From Ixodes scapularis (taxonomy: Eukaryota > Arthropoda > Arachnida > Ixodida > Ixodidae): a stretch of DNA of 64,000 bases. Shown here in pieces: positions 13,301-26,119 of this stretch. Below the pieces are notes generated by a model. It saw nothing but the letters and a program-made list of their open reading frames with translations, was not told the origin of the DNA and ran no database searches. Both the position numbers and the translations under genes were made by a program. Positions within the stretch are counted from its first letter, which is position 1; each line of letters opens with the position of its first letter. Location of the stretch: contig NW_024609857.1 in assembly GCF_016920785.2 (NCBI RefSeq), positions 61,977,349-62,041,348 of the forward strand, given 5' to 3'.

Positions 13301-16300
13301 ACGACCAGCGCAGAAAGGCATACAGGGGACGCTTACGTGCCGTTCTACTCGTGCATCGGCCTGGAGGGCCTCGTCGCTGTCTGCGTGGCGGTGGCCCTCT
13401 GCCTCGTGCTCCTCTGCGTCTGTTGCTGTCTCAAGAAATTCAGGAAGTGCTGGTTCAGTGAGCGCGCCAAGGTCCGCTTCCCCACATTCCTCGACGAGAC
13501 TCCGCAGGGCAAGTTCCACTACGTGGAGCGCCCGGCAAAGTGCTATGGGCCGACCTGGGCCCAAACCTCGCAGGAATTTCCCTTGCATCCCGGTGAGGAG
13601 CTCCTCAAGGGAAGTCGGCAGACTCGAATGGAGTGAACTCTGCTTCTTACTTTGCCTATCCCCGGTCCTATTCAGTGTTTTATCTTGTTTGTTACTTTCA
13701 TAAGAGCTTTACTGTTTTGGTGCAAGTCTTTTATCACGGTAAAATTAATGTAATGCTTCTCATGTCCAACGTGCCCTTTGCTCATTTTTTTTTTCTTTCA
13801 CGATTTAGGACATTTTTAGGACCCTTATTAATTTCACATACACGTCCGATGTATCATTGTTTTGGTTTCTATCTGCCGTCTGCTGGTCAGACTGGGTGAG
13901 TTATTTATTTTCTCGGCATTTAATGTATTCATGATTGTGATGTTTGTAAGCTGTCATTCTTTTTTTTTTTTTCGTAGTTTTATATTTGGCAATCTCTTAT
14001 TTTCACCCTCTGACTTTTGCGCTGTAAAGCCATTCGATTCGTTTTGTCTGGGCTTTGTGAATGCGGTGTGATTAAAGCATTGCATATACGTCCCCAATAT
14101 ATTGTCATTGCTGTTTCCGAAAAAAAAAAAAATACTGAATCACCGTTTTATGGGTTTCCAACCTTTCGTAGAATCGTCGTCCAGCGTTTTGCTTTAAAGG
14201 ACCCATGAAACGAATTTTGGACTGAAATAAATCAATTTACATTGGGATTTTACTATACCACATCGTTCAGTGGGCCACAAGAACAAATGTAACAGACAGA
14301 AGCCTGACCTTCGGTACGAAAATTTTGAAAACTCAGCGGACTATTCCTTACCTCCTCCCCTTCATAAGCTCTCTGCCTTTTCACTGTGATCCATCCGCGG
14401 ACCCCGCTGCGTGTCACTGGGCACCCGCAGCGCGTCACCGGGCCCAAACGCACGTCACACGATACCGGACCTCACTTATTTCCTTCACCCCTAAGCTGAC
14501 ATTGTGGTGGAAGTTACGCGCTTTCCGGACTGATCAGCCGCCTCTTTTTTATCACCTGACCTCATTCTCTGCGGGTCGGTATGCCCGAGAGAGTGATCAG
14601 GTGGAAAAAGTGTGGCTGGCCCAACGAGCACGTAGCTTCGGGGCGATCGGGGTGGGGAAGGCAACTTGTCTGAATTTTCAGCGACGGGCTAATCTTCTAG
14701 GGGGACAATGGCTGTGTCCGGCTACACAAGCGAGATTCCGAGTGAGAGGGGACTCCCCCCTTTCCGTCTTCTTGAACTGTTTGGTAGAACGCGCAATTTA
14801 TGAGTTGAGGAGGAAAGCTAAGTTCGAAAAGCGTTTCGTGATCATTTGTACAATGTTTCATTTCTGAGTTTGGCTGCAGGAGAGGGAACGTATGCGCTTG
14901 CTTATTTCGAACCACTGGGAAAGGCACTAAATGACTGCAAGCGTTCTTTCATTCTGAGATTAGCAGTGCTTGCGAAGTGTTTTCGTACCTTAACTAAACC
15001 TAGAAAGAAAAAAAAAAAAAACTGCACGGGCGCCGTCTGTAGCTCGGATAAATCGTGGTCAGCCACCGGTTTGCCTACATTGTCGCACATCGTGTGTGCT
15101 CCGGGCATTGCATATGCACGCACAACGTGGGAAACTTTGGACATCTATTAAAAAATTTGCTTAAGGTTTTTTTTTTTTTTTCGTCAGAATATTCACAAGC
15201 GTTTGGTGAACAGTACTGATATATTTCGTCACATTTGAAAATAATGAGTGGCTAACGTTACTTGTGGACCCTTTGTTACTGAAGAAGCTCGGGGTACTCC
15301 GAGTTCAACTCACGCGGCTCGCAAGAGTATGAACGGGCCTTTACGTCATCATTAGTAGAACCCCGACCACGGTGTAAGATAATACTTGACCCCAACTCGC
15401 CCCAAGCGGCAAACACCCCAACGGGCCACGTCACAACTGCGTCACATTCACCGGCGGCCACAGATGAGAGCGAGAGTTCATTGCAACGCGCACGCGACAC
15501 CATCGAGATCGCCGGTCCTAGCAGCCCATTAACGTGAGCCCGTGCGACACCGTCAAGATTGCCAGTCTTAGCAGCCTAGTAGTGTGAGCTCGTTCTGAGC
15601 ATGACCATTGAAGCAGGCGAAGGAGCAGGCGATGTCACTCGTCCTGGTGGGCGTTGGGGGGATCTGCTAGGGATGACGTTTAGAGGAGGAAACGCGCAGG
15701 CCATGTGTTCTACGTGGTATTGGCCAAACTGGCTGGTGATATCGGTCTATTATCAACTTCGGATAGCACGAACGCCCTTGTTTTCTCGCTGCTAGACGCG
15801 AGAAAGGCGGGCGCGAGCGTACCTGATTGCCGGCCGCTCGCCTCGTTGCCCGCCGGTGACGTCACGTTTGGATGACGGAGAAGAACTGGGGAGGGCGATG
15901 TTTCGGTTTCGACAGAGAACAAAATATCGCTTTTTTTTTTTTATTAACTCGAGTGAATCTAGGGGAAAAGGATAGCATATCGGTATCAGTAGGCCATCCG
16001 CATTCAGATGATGTCTTTGGATCAGATAGCTCAGCAATCGGCAGAGTCCCCTTTAAGTCCAGGCGTAGCCGACTCTTCGAGCTGATGGGATCAACCAGAC
16101 AGCGTCAAATTAAAGCGCCCCATCATGGTGCTCACCATGTTTCTGTACGTGTTCTATCGATCATCGCTTAACCAATGATAAGCAGAGAAGGCCCAGTGAC
16201 TTGCGCATTTGACGCTGCTTGATTGGCCCCATGAGCTCGTAGCGTCGGCTGCGTCTGTACTTAATCTGAATCGTCATATATTTACCAACTTAGCACCAGG

Positions 16301-19300
16301 AACGCGACAATTAGATTCCCCACCCTATGCCCGCCCGCAGTTGTAGCAAATACGATATAGTTGTAGCCTTTTCTGCGGTTCCTTACGGGGTCGGACGACC
16401 GTATCATGGATTCACCGGCAGTTTGATATTCCAGCGTGAGATAACACTTCGCAACATGAGCTGCGAAAGCTCTCGTCATTTATAAGAAAAAAAAAAAAAA
16501 AGAAAGCATGCAAACATGTGCGTCAGCGTCCAGGTACGGCGACGGCTTCTTTGATGTATAATACTTCATAATAGGGATGTGCGAATGCAGCTGATAATCA
16601 AATAGCGCTGCTTCATTCCCAGCTTCGACACTGCAAAATGAGGAGCCGGTACGTCGTGAATTTCCCTCACTGTGAAAAATACAATTCAAGCACTCTCTAC
16701 GATACGAATACTTCGGATACGAATACTTCGGATACTTCATAACCTTTTCGATTGTCCTTGTTCTGTAACAATATGTTTCCTGAAAAAAAAAAAAAAAAAA
16801 GGGAGGGGGCTACGTAAAATTGCATATGCAAGTCAGTCTTTCCTACTTAGAAAGTGTCTTTAATAGTAAAGGGATACCGCTGATGTTTATTGGAGTTTCC
16901 ATACTGTTACACAAGAAAGTACTCCATTACTTTGTAAATTAAGCGCATAATCGGGTATCCGACCCAACATGTGTCGCTAACCTTTCGTTTCTTTGCTTTT
17001 CAGGTGTGCTGGGTTCTTTAAGGTGAGTCAAAGTTCGGATTTTTATTTCTACTTTACCTTGTGCGAATTCGGAACTTTCGCGATACCTAAGCATTAAACC
17101 GAAAACTCCCTAGCTCCTGGATGACCAGCTTAGGAATGAAGATGCGTACTTGCACATTCCTGACGTGGAAATGCGACGTACGACACCTATATTGCTCGTA
17201 GTTCACAGAACTAGAAAGAAGAAAAAAAAAACAAAAAACATGCCAAATTAACTGACATGGTTTCCCAAGGTTTAGTTTCTTTTATGAATTATACGATGAA
17301 AAATATTAGGTGTGCTAGAATTTTTTACGTAATTATATCTCTGAGTAGCAGAGCTTCTCTTTTTATCAGCATAACAAGAATTGACGTTCGTTGACTAATT
17401 TGACAATTACTTCATAATTTTATATGACCCTTCACTTAGAAACATGGCCCATGACTGACTAATTTTTTTTTTTTTTTGCGCAAACTTTTTTCAAGAAGTT
17501 GCTTCCAAGCAAAAAGAAAAAAGTCGTTCGTCTAAAATCTTAGACCGATAAAATTGCGCCTAATTGATGTTTCGTAGTAAACTTCGAGAAAGAAGGAGGA
17601 ACAAATGCTCGTTCGACTTTACAAATAAAACTCTGTTAAGCGGTCATTTCGGTGTTGTGCATAGCTTTTTATTGTCTATTTCTAAATTTACAATTTTTAT
17701 TTTATTTAATAGTTTAATCTCTACATTTTCAAGCCTGGTATCTAAAAAAAAAAAGTAAGTTCGTTGTGGCTGTTTTTTTTTTTAATTTATTTGAACGTCG
17801 GTGCAGTAAACGAGGCTGACGTGCTTTCGTTCCTGCCTTTGCGAGGGCAGGACCGGAGTATGACTGTGCGTGTCCTTTCTTTCCGACCCTGTGGGTGCAG
17901 CGCTCGATTCGGCGCAACCGACAGTACGTGTGCAAGGCCCGCGGGGCGGCGGCCAACGGGTGCCCCGTGGATAAAACCCACCGGAACCAGTGCCGCGCCT
18001 GCAGGCTGCGCAAGTGCCTCGAGGCAGGCATGAACAAAGAAGGTACTACAGGGCACCGCGCCCCCGACCCTTACTGATACTCTCCGCCTTGCTCTGTTCC
18101 GTGGCATTATAGCTGGTTAAGTGTCTTCACCTTTCTCAGACAACCTTAGTTTTAAATCTCGCGAGTCCTCTCAGCGGCCCTACATTGCGGCGTGCGGCGC
18201 GGAAAATTCTGGGGCAGTTCCGATGTACGCTCGGGCTGACCCGTATTGGCTCCCTCCGCACGCCGTCGGCGCGATTTTTTCTCTCTTACGGTTATTAGTG
18301 CAGAACACAAAGAATACCTAACAAAGCCGAAACGTGGCCTGTTTTCTTATCGTCCTGCTTTCTCTGTGTTCTTACATTACAAAATGCTCAACAAACACGA
18401 ACCACTCCTTTGTTTCACTGGTACACTTCCACCATCAGATTGTCGCACTGGACGATGAAGGGTGCTGCATATTTCCAAAATGCTCCATTACTCATCCGGA
18501 GCTAACTCAACCCATTGTTCTTTTCGAATACCGTTTTGTCGTGCCTTCGTGTGACTAATCAGTCTAGCAGACATGTACATCTTACGTTACCGCAAAAAAG
18601 TAACTAACTACCGTTACCCGTTACTCGCTCCAAAAATAACTAAGTACGTTACTCGTTACCGATTCCCAAAAGGAACGCCTGAGTTACCTCAAAAGTAGCA
18701 ATTGAGTTCCTTTTCGCGTTACTTTGACGACCAAATGCACAGCTGTTTTTGTTTCATGGTTTATTGTTTTATTTTTAGTAGTCGTTGCACTTAAGAAGTA
18801 GCTGCCTCTCGAAGCTTTCATCACTTATGTTTCCCCGCTTCTTTGAAAATACATCTCCGACGACGCTGAAGAGTCGCTCTACCGACGCGCTCGAAAGAAC
18901 GGCAGTATTTTGCTTCAGGAAAAACTGATGAATCTTCAGAAACTGCGCCTTCATTGAGGACAGCGTGTAATGGGCTCTGTGCCTTCCCGTATTCGCAACC
19001 TCCGGGTTTACATTCGGTCCGTAGTCGGTTTTAGAAGGGTCTAACCGACGAACCTTATTGTGTTCGCTGGGTGAAGGACACTCCTATAGCTGTAGAGTTG
19101 AGTACAGCAACGTTTATCGCTGGACACGCCAGTCGAACTGTTCGACTGACGTGTTCAGCGAGATACCTTGCTGTGCTGTCGTACTGTCTAGTTGTTTTTC
19201 TGGTTGCCCACCTACCGTTCTCGCAATAGGCGCATACTCAGGTTAAAATAAAAACAAGGCAGCTTAAGCGGTGTTGTACAGGTTTCTCCTCAAAAGAAAC

Positions 19301-22300
19301 GAGATACACCGTTACTCGTTACTTGGCCTTAAAAGTAACTAAGTACGTTACGCGTTTCTTTTCTGGAAAATATACTAAATACTTTACTCGTTACCGAAAA
19401 TAGTAGTAGAAGTAACTCGTTACTTGTAGCGTGTTACGTGCATGTCTGCAGTCTAGGAAGCACTTACAGTTCGTTGGCCTCGATATATGTGGTTTAGATC
19501 AGGGAAGCTGAATAGGTTTTTAAAAAACACCTCTTCCGATAGGCAGTTAATTCCATTATTCCACTAACGAGAGCGCAGACGATATATGTGGATGGATAGG
19601 AACATTGCAGGCGAGCAGTTCCTCAACAGCAGAGAACTTTTCTTTTCCGCTTTTGCCACTTATTTAAATTCCCGTGTTAATTGTTTTAAAACACATAGTG
19701 ATATATATTTTTAATTATAAACAAACAAAAACGACCTACGATGGCAGCCACAGCGCTTTCCAACGCTTATCACTGGTTGAAAAATGCCGTGTATTCTTCA
19801 ACCAATTGGCTGCGAAAACATGCGTGACGTCTGATATTCCGAGGTTATTTCTAGGCATTCTTACCGCATTCCACAGCTCATTAGACAAATATGGCGGCGC
19901 ACATTGTGTCAAGAGGTCTACGAACCCGGGCAATCGGAGGTCTTCCGACCGGCCCGTGGCTGGTCGCTGTCCTTCCAAACAAGCCCGGCCTGTGGCCCCG
20001 TTCCTGTAGCAAGCCTTCTCTCACCGGCGGAAACGCGCGGGAAAAAGAAACGGAGCCGCAAAATAAATAAAGATAACAGAAAAAAAAAACACAAAAAACG
20101 AGAGAAAACTGTTTATTGTAAGGCGTGCCCTCTCGCCCTATTATATTGTTCATTGGGTGTCGTCATCAGCATCATCCTCATACTTAGTCGCCTGTTTCAT
20201 GTAACTACGAATCTTAAAATTACTTTCTCGTTCCCATGTACTATATGTTATCATTAGAGATCCGTTCTATCTATTGTGCATATTTTCCGGATCAGTTCTA
20301 TATTTTTCCGTTCTTTAGGAACATGCCAAAGTTCCCATGCGTTTTGATTTATTTCTCGTGTATCTTTGGGTGCCAATTATTTTATGCCATTCATAGACGA
20401 TATGAAATTTTAACATAAAGTATATGTATTCACGACAGGTTTTCTTCTACTTTAGATTATAGTATGTCATTCTCCGCATTGGCCTTTGTAAAGGCTCGTC
20501 AAAGCCCGCATCAGTTGCTCGGCATCTCGGTAAGACAAGAGAAGCTCAGCAATGGCGGCGTACACTGGCGCGTATGCCGCCAGCTTGACACATCGCCAAT
20601 TCCAGTATGGGCGAGAACATAGCTTTGCCGTCGGAATGCCAATAGGATAAAGCGTAGCCACCACCCATTCTCGTTTTGTCTCCCCTCTATTTTTTTTTTT
20701 TTTTTTTTTACTATTTGCAGGCTGAAATGTTTTATTATTCTTTATTATTAAACTGCCCAAAATATGCACAGCAATTGTGCCGTAATTTGGAAGGTTTATA
20801 CTGTTTCCTGACATTCTTTATTCCGGCCTTGGGTATTTGGAAAATACACAGTTTAGTGTGAATTGTCATTTCCAATTAAAAGAGACACTGCTGCAGGTCC
20901 CCAAAAGCTTCCTCAGCCTCCAAACTCCCTACAGCTGAACCCTCTGACAACAGAGGAAAGCAGGAGTAAAAGCAAGCTAGCATTCGAACGGCTGTCCAGT
21001 GGTAGATGCCGCACTAGTAGCAGAAAATGTGGAACCTGTGAAGGGCGACAGTCTGCGTGAGAAAAGCTTCTGGTATTTTAGCTTCATGACAATTCGATTT
21101 ATGTAAATTCTCAATTTTAGGGCTTAAGGGACTAATAACGGGTCAGACACCTTCGCTTACGCTTGTTATACGTTACTTGAGGGTTGATATAAACAAGTTC
21201 ACAGATACCACCCGTGTAGTCCATTAAAGTACTATCCGAATCCAGCAAAGGTCAAATGCGAGCAATGTATGCAATAAAAGTTCCTTGTTTTTTTAGTTTG
21301 CCCCGGCACTTGGGCTGTCTTACTTGTGATTCTCTCCCCATGGCCCAGACTGTATTTAGTATGTTGCTCGAGCAGCATGCAGCTTTTCTGCTTCGGCGAT
21401 CTTGTTTAAAAACAGATACAAAAAAAAATTGGTATACAAACCTGCCAATTTATTCAGACCATCAGCAGCATGTATTGTGCGAGATATAATTATATAGTGA
21501 TGCTCCTGCAATTGTGGCCATATTTCTTTATTTTCATATACCAGCTGTGATTCATGCGTTGCCTGCCCTGTCAACCATGCTTAAAGGGACAATGAAGGCA
21601 ATTTCGGAGATCTTTTTGGCGATTGAACTGGGTTCCAGGCACGTCTCAGGCCACGTTGCCCAAATTTCAGCCGAAACCGGCGCTTGTGTGCCGCGCAAAT
21701 CAATTAAACAGTCGCGGTAACAATCGTACCGGGATCGACTGGGGCGACGCCCCAAGAGTTGCGGGAGAAGTCAGGAGAAGCGGAGCTCACGTGACCGATG
21801 CGGGGCCAAGGAGCGCGACGTCACAAGAGACGCGTCAGCGATTGGTCGAAACGGGAAACGTGCCCTCGGTCACGTTTTGGTTCGCGATTTTTAGAAATAC
21901 TGTTCTACTTTCCGCTTGAATAACCATCAAAAGTATAAATCGGATCGGAAATGATTACTAAACCGTATATAAAGCAGCATCGTTGTTTTTTTTCTTTGCT
22001 ACGCTGGGCACGAAACCGGCAACGAGCAACTATGGGACAACAAATAAAATTTAAAAAGAACACGGTACTCGAAAGATTTTGCAAAATGGTAGCTGTAGAT
22101 GGCTGTTCTAACGGTCGACTGAAGACCAGTATTCGTTCGGGCGACGCTAGTTTTCACGTGTGGGTAGCTGTTCGTGTTCTTTGACGACGAAAAGAGGAAG
22201 TCCGCGGAGGAACCGGATCCCGGAACGGCGGGATCGCTGCCGCTTTCCCTTCGGCATCTCCCCCGCGTCCGTCCTTCGGCATGCGGGCCGCTCGTTGCCG

Positions 22301-24208
22301 GCTGGGCGGTCTCCGTCGGGTGATGGCAGAGGCCGCCGCACACGTACTCCCGTTCCGTTGGTGTTCGGTCACTGAACGGAAGCTCGAACTCGCTCGCGAG
22401 AGCGGCATTCGTCCATGTTGACAGAGTCGGCGCAACGACCGCGCCACCGCGCTGCTATAACCCACCGCGGTAACCAAAGTCTTGATCGCCTAAATACTAC
22501 CGATACCGACTATTCACACTTGACGTCACTCCTACGTCACCTCCGTTTTCGGAGGCCCAGAAACGATACTGGAGATGGTTCAGTTTCGGTTTCTTTACTT
22601 CTTTCGTAGGCACATAAATACGCGTCATAAATGTCTACAAAAAATTGGGCGGCATGCTATGTTTCCAGAAAGCATTAAAACACCATTTAAAAAATTAAAT
22701 AAAATCGTCGTCATTGTTTCTTTAAGATGTTGGTTGATGTTTCGCCTGCAGCTACAGGCCATACCTCAATAAAGGCACATATAAAAATATACACTTCCTA
22801 GGAGAAACAAGTTAAAAAAAAAAAGTTAAATAGAAACGAGCGCGCCGACAGCTAGCGTCGCCACAACCTGCACAGGGCGACCGGGGCGAGTCGGGGAAAA
22901 ATTCTCTCCTCGCCGTGACATCACCCCGGTTCGCCGTAAGGGGGCGCCATGCGAACTTCTCGGGGCTAATACTTGATCGAACAAAAGAAATGTTATCAAG
23001 CCACCAAAAAGACAAAATCAGTGTCTTCGTAACCTTTGTTTCGTGCGATCAAGTCATTCATCCGCGTATTTTCGAGCGTACCCAATCACGATATATCAGC
23101 GAGCTGTTTTCTGTCGGGCGTTTCGCTCGGTGGCTCCCCCTGTGAGGCCCCCTCGATAACAGCCCAAGGCCCTCGCTGCCTTCCAGCCGTGCAGCACGAG
23201 CGGGGGCCCCGCAACTCGACCCTACGGCGCCAGGTGGCGCTCTACCTGAAGGAGGCGACGTCGGCGGCGGGACTACGTATGGCGCACTCCGCGGCCTCGT
23301 CCCAGGTCTGCGGCCCGCCCTCCGGGGCCCCGGGCCCTTCTCCGCCGGGGGCCCTGGGCAGTCCCCACGGCCACCCGATGCCCTTCGCCCTGCACCCGGC
23401 CTTCATGGGGCCCGACGGCGCGTGTGCGGCCGCGCTCTACCAGTCCTCGCTCAGGCCCCCCGCACTGACGTCGGCGGCCGCAGCCACAGCGGTGGGACTC
23501 TGCCACCCGACGCCTAAGGTGACAGCTCTTATTCTTTTCGCGCTCTCGTTCACTCCCCCCTTGTTCCGACGCCACTGGCCATGAAACTCATGCAATATGT
23601 TTGCTCTACAAATAACTCGCAGGAAAGATAACTTTGTCCATGGTCGGTGGACGGTGTTTCCTCCCGACTGAAGTTGTGGTTGATTATTTAAAATGTATTT
23701 CTTCTGTCCGCTTTGCTTCCGATATATGGAATTATGGCAGCTTTGGTGGGAGTTGACCGCTGAATTGAAACCTGGGGTGCCTATTATGGGCAACACTTGC
23801 GGTCGTCACCTATTCGAGGTGGCCCATGCGCCGATGTTTCTAAACAGAAATCGACTGCCCATCCTTCACAGATGCCCGACTTTTGCGATTCTCTTAAGCC
23901 CTTTAACTGTCCTCAGGCTTGTGTATTATCGTGGAAAATGTGAGCTAAAATAGTCTTTTCTGTGTGTGTGTGTGTGTGTGTCTGTGTGTGTGTGTGTGTG
24001 TGTTTCTGTCTCAAAAATTTACAGGAATGGAATGCGAAGTTGATGTCCCATCATCTCGGAGTATTTCACAAATTGTATATAAAGCTTCTGGGTACCACAG
24101 ATGGAGAAAAAGGTCGAATCGGGCTTTCAGCTCCTATTTTCTGCGGGGTACATTTCCGAGTCAAATATCGCCGTGTGAACTTCGCCGCACGCAGCAATAT
24201 CTCTAAAC

Positions 24209-24249
<41 letters not shown>

Positions 24250-26016
24250 ATAATTTGCAAAAAATAAAAAAGTTGCAGTTCACATTCAGTTGTTCATTGT
24301 TACGGTTGGCATCTGTCTTTTTTCTACGCAACATGATTCAGTTTTCATTTTCTTTCCACGAGTGTTGACTTACGAATGCCATCGGTCGTGACTCGTGGTA
24401 TAGCAAACTGCAAGGTCTATTTCGTCCATAAATCTGCATAAAAAACCGTTTCACGCAACCTAGGAGAACAGCAGTGTTGTTGTTAGAGCTCCGACCTTGC
24501 CAAACCGAAAGCCCTGGCCCTGTTCGTCCCAGCCCGCGGGCCCGGCCCGGTCCCGGCCGGGTAGCTAGCGAGCATTGTCCTCGGGCCCCATACCTGCTTC
24601 GGGTTTAGCATATCTAAGGAGAAAGTACACAGAACACTATACATCTCCTTTTATTTTCACTCAATAATCTGGTTTAACATGCTTAACCCTTCTGGCTGAA
24701 ACAACGGTCACGTGCCTAGGCACATAGTTCTATTTTAGGAGACGTTTCGCACGGTAACGTTAGCATCTTGTGCACGCACCTTTTGTTTTAAGTTAGAGGC
24801 CGGTAAAACAAAATGATTTTTAACAAAACCCGTCCGCCTGTCCATGTATTTTCCCGCTAAATTCAACGGGGAAGTTTACGTCACGTGACCTGACATCCTG
24901 TGACATTTTTACGAATTCAGTTTCCCCGCTACATGCAGCGGGGAAATTGAGGTCACGTAATTTATACACCAATTGGGTTTCGCCATTAAACTTGGCGGAG
25001 AAATTGACGCCACATGACCTACATGTCAACTCAACCTCCTCGCTAGATTTAACGGGGAGATTTTTAAAAGGTATTCGCGTTGAAAAGTTTGGGTATCACC
25101 GCCTGGTGGAATTTTTTCACAACCCAGAGTGAGGATAGTTCAACTTTCTCTGCAGGTGCAAGCACCTGCAATGCCAAGCTTCTATGCACTATAAAAATTA
25201 AAAGCATGACCACGTAGGTAGCACGCGCACACATAGTGTCGTGAAGGGCCATGGCCGTGAAGTGCTTTAATCGAGGCACTTTGAGCCGGGCCGGGCCCGG
25301 GTCGGGAAAGACTGAGAGTCGAGGGGCCCGGCCCAGTTCTTTCGCAATAGTGCTGCGTGAAATCTGTCCTTTGACGACAGCCAGCTAAGCGATACTGTCT
25401 GTCCGCGCATGCGCAGTACCCGCACGAGGTCCTGGCGGCCTACCCGGAGACCATCTGCGAATCGGCGGCCCGGCTGCTCTTCATGAACGTCAAGTGGATG
25501 AAGACCGTCACCGCCCTCACGGCCCTGCCAATGAGAGACCAGGTGGGCGGGGTTCCGTCTTGACTTTCCGCACCCTGGCAACCGCCCAGAAACCGGTCGA
25601 TTGCTCGACGCGCTTCGCGGAAGGCAGCTCGGCCGGCCGCGAGGTTTCGGTTTCGCTCGCACGGTGTGTTGACAGAGAGGGGGCGAATAATCCTCGTAAA
25701 GGAAAGCTTTTTTTTTTTTCTTTCTTTTTAATGGAGCAAGAAGCATGATCATAGTAATCCACAGCCTGCGTTTCTTGAGCTCTAATCAACTATACGGCGA
25801 GCAAGTGTTCCAATATGAGTCTTTCGCGCATGTGAACGAAGGGAGGGCAACGCCAATCAGAGGACAACGCGCGGGGAATGCTCAGTGACCAGGCAGCCAA
25901 ACCCTCGTCCTCATTGGTTGAGGTCGGGGGTAAACAAAAAGCACGTGGAAGCATTTAGCGGGTAAGCAAATGCACAAAGTGCGCAAAAACAGACAAACTA
26001 GCACCGCAGTGTGTAA

Positions 26017-26086
<70 letters not shown>

Positions 26087-26088
26087 AA

Positions 26089-26119
<31 letters not shown>

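Larger units (their letters stand above)
13637..17003. other. Rest of the large tailless intron: retrocopy 3' flank and repeats
   Basis: 13,637-14,131 looks like the 3'UTR and A-tail of the nested gene. 14,196-15,500 holds dispersed-repeat sequence; a 180-codon open frame there has no domain. A 50-bp tandem duplication lies at 15,494-15,593. An imperfect inverted repeat occupies about 16,051-16,261. A-runs lie near 16,485 and 16,782. The last 20 bases are a normal polypyrimidine tract for the microexon. Confidence 0.45.
23519..25416. other. Tailless intron with microsatellites and a GC-rich inverted-repeat element
   Basis: Contains a (TG)n tract at 23,960-24,002 with one interruption, an uninterrupted 37-base A-run at 24,211-24,247 (possibly a retroposon tail), and the element at about 24,490-25,345 described separately. 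The acceptor ends in CGCGCATGCGCAG, so an NRF-1-like palindrome overlaps the splice site. Confidence 0.5.

Noticed and set aside
14325..14867. 180-codon open frame (+) in the large tailless intron
   Set aside because: No domain, no splice context, and overlaps dispersed-repeat sequence similar to 82-420.
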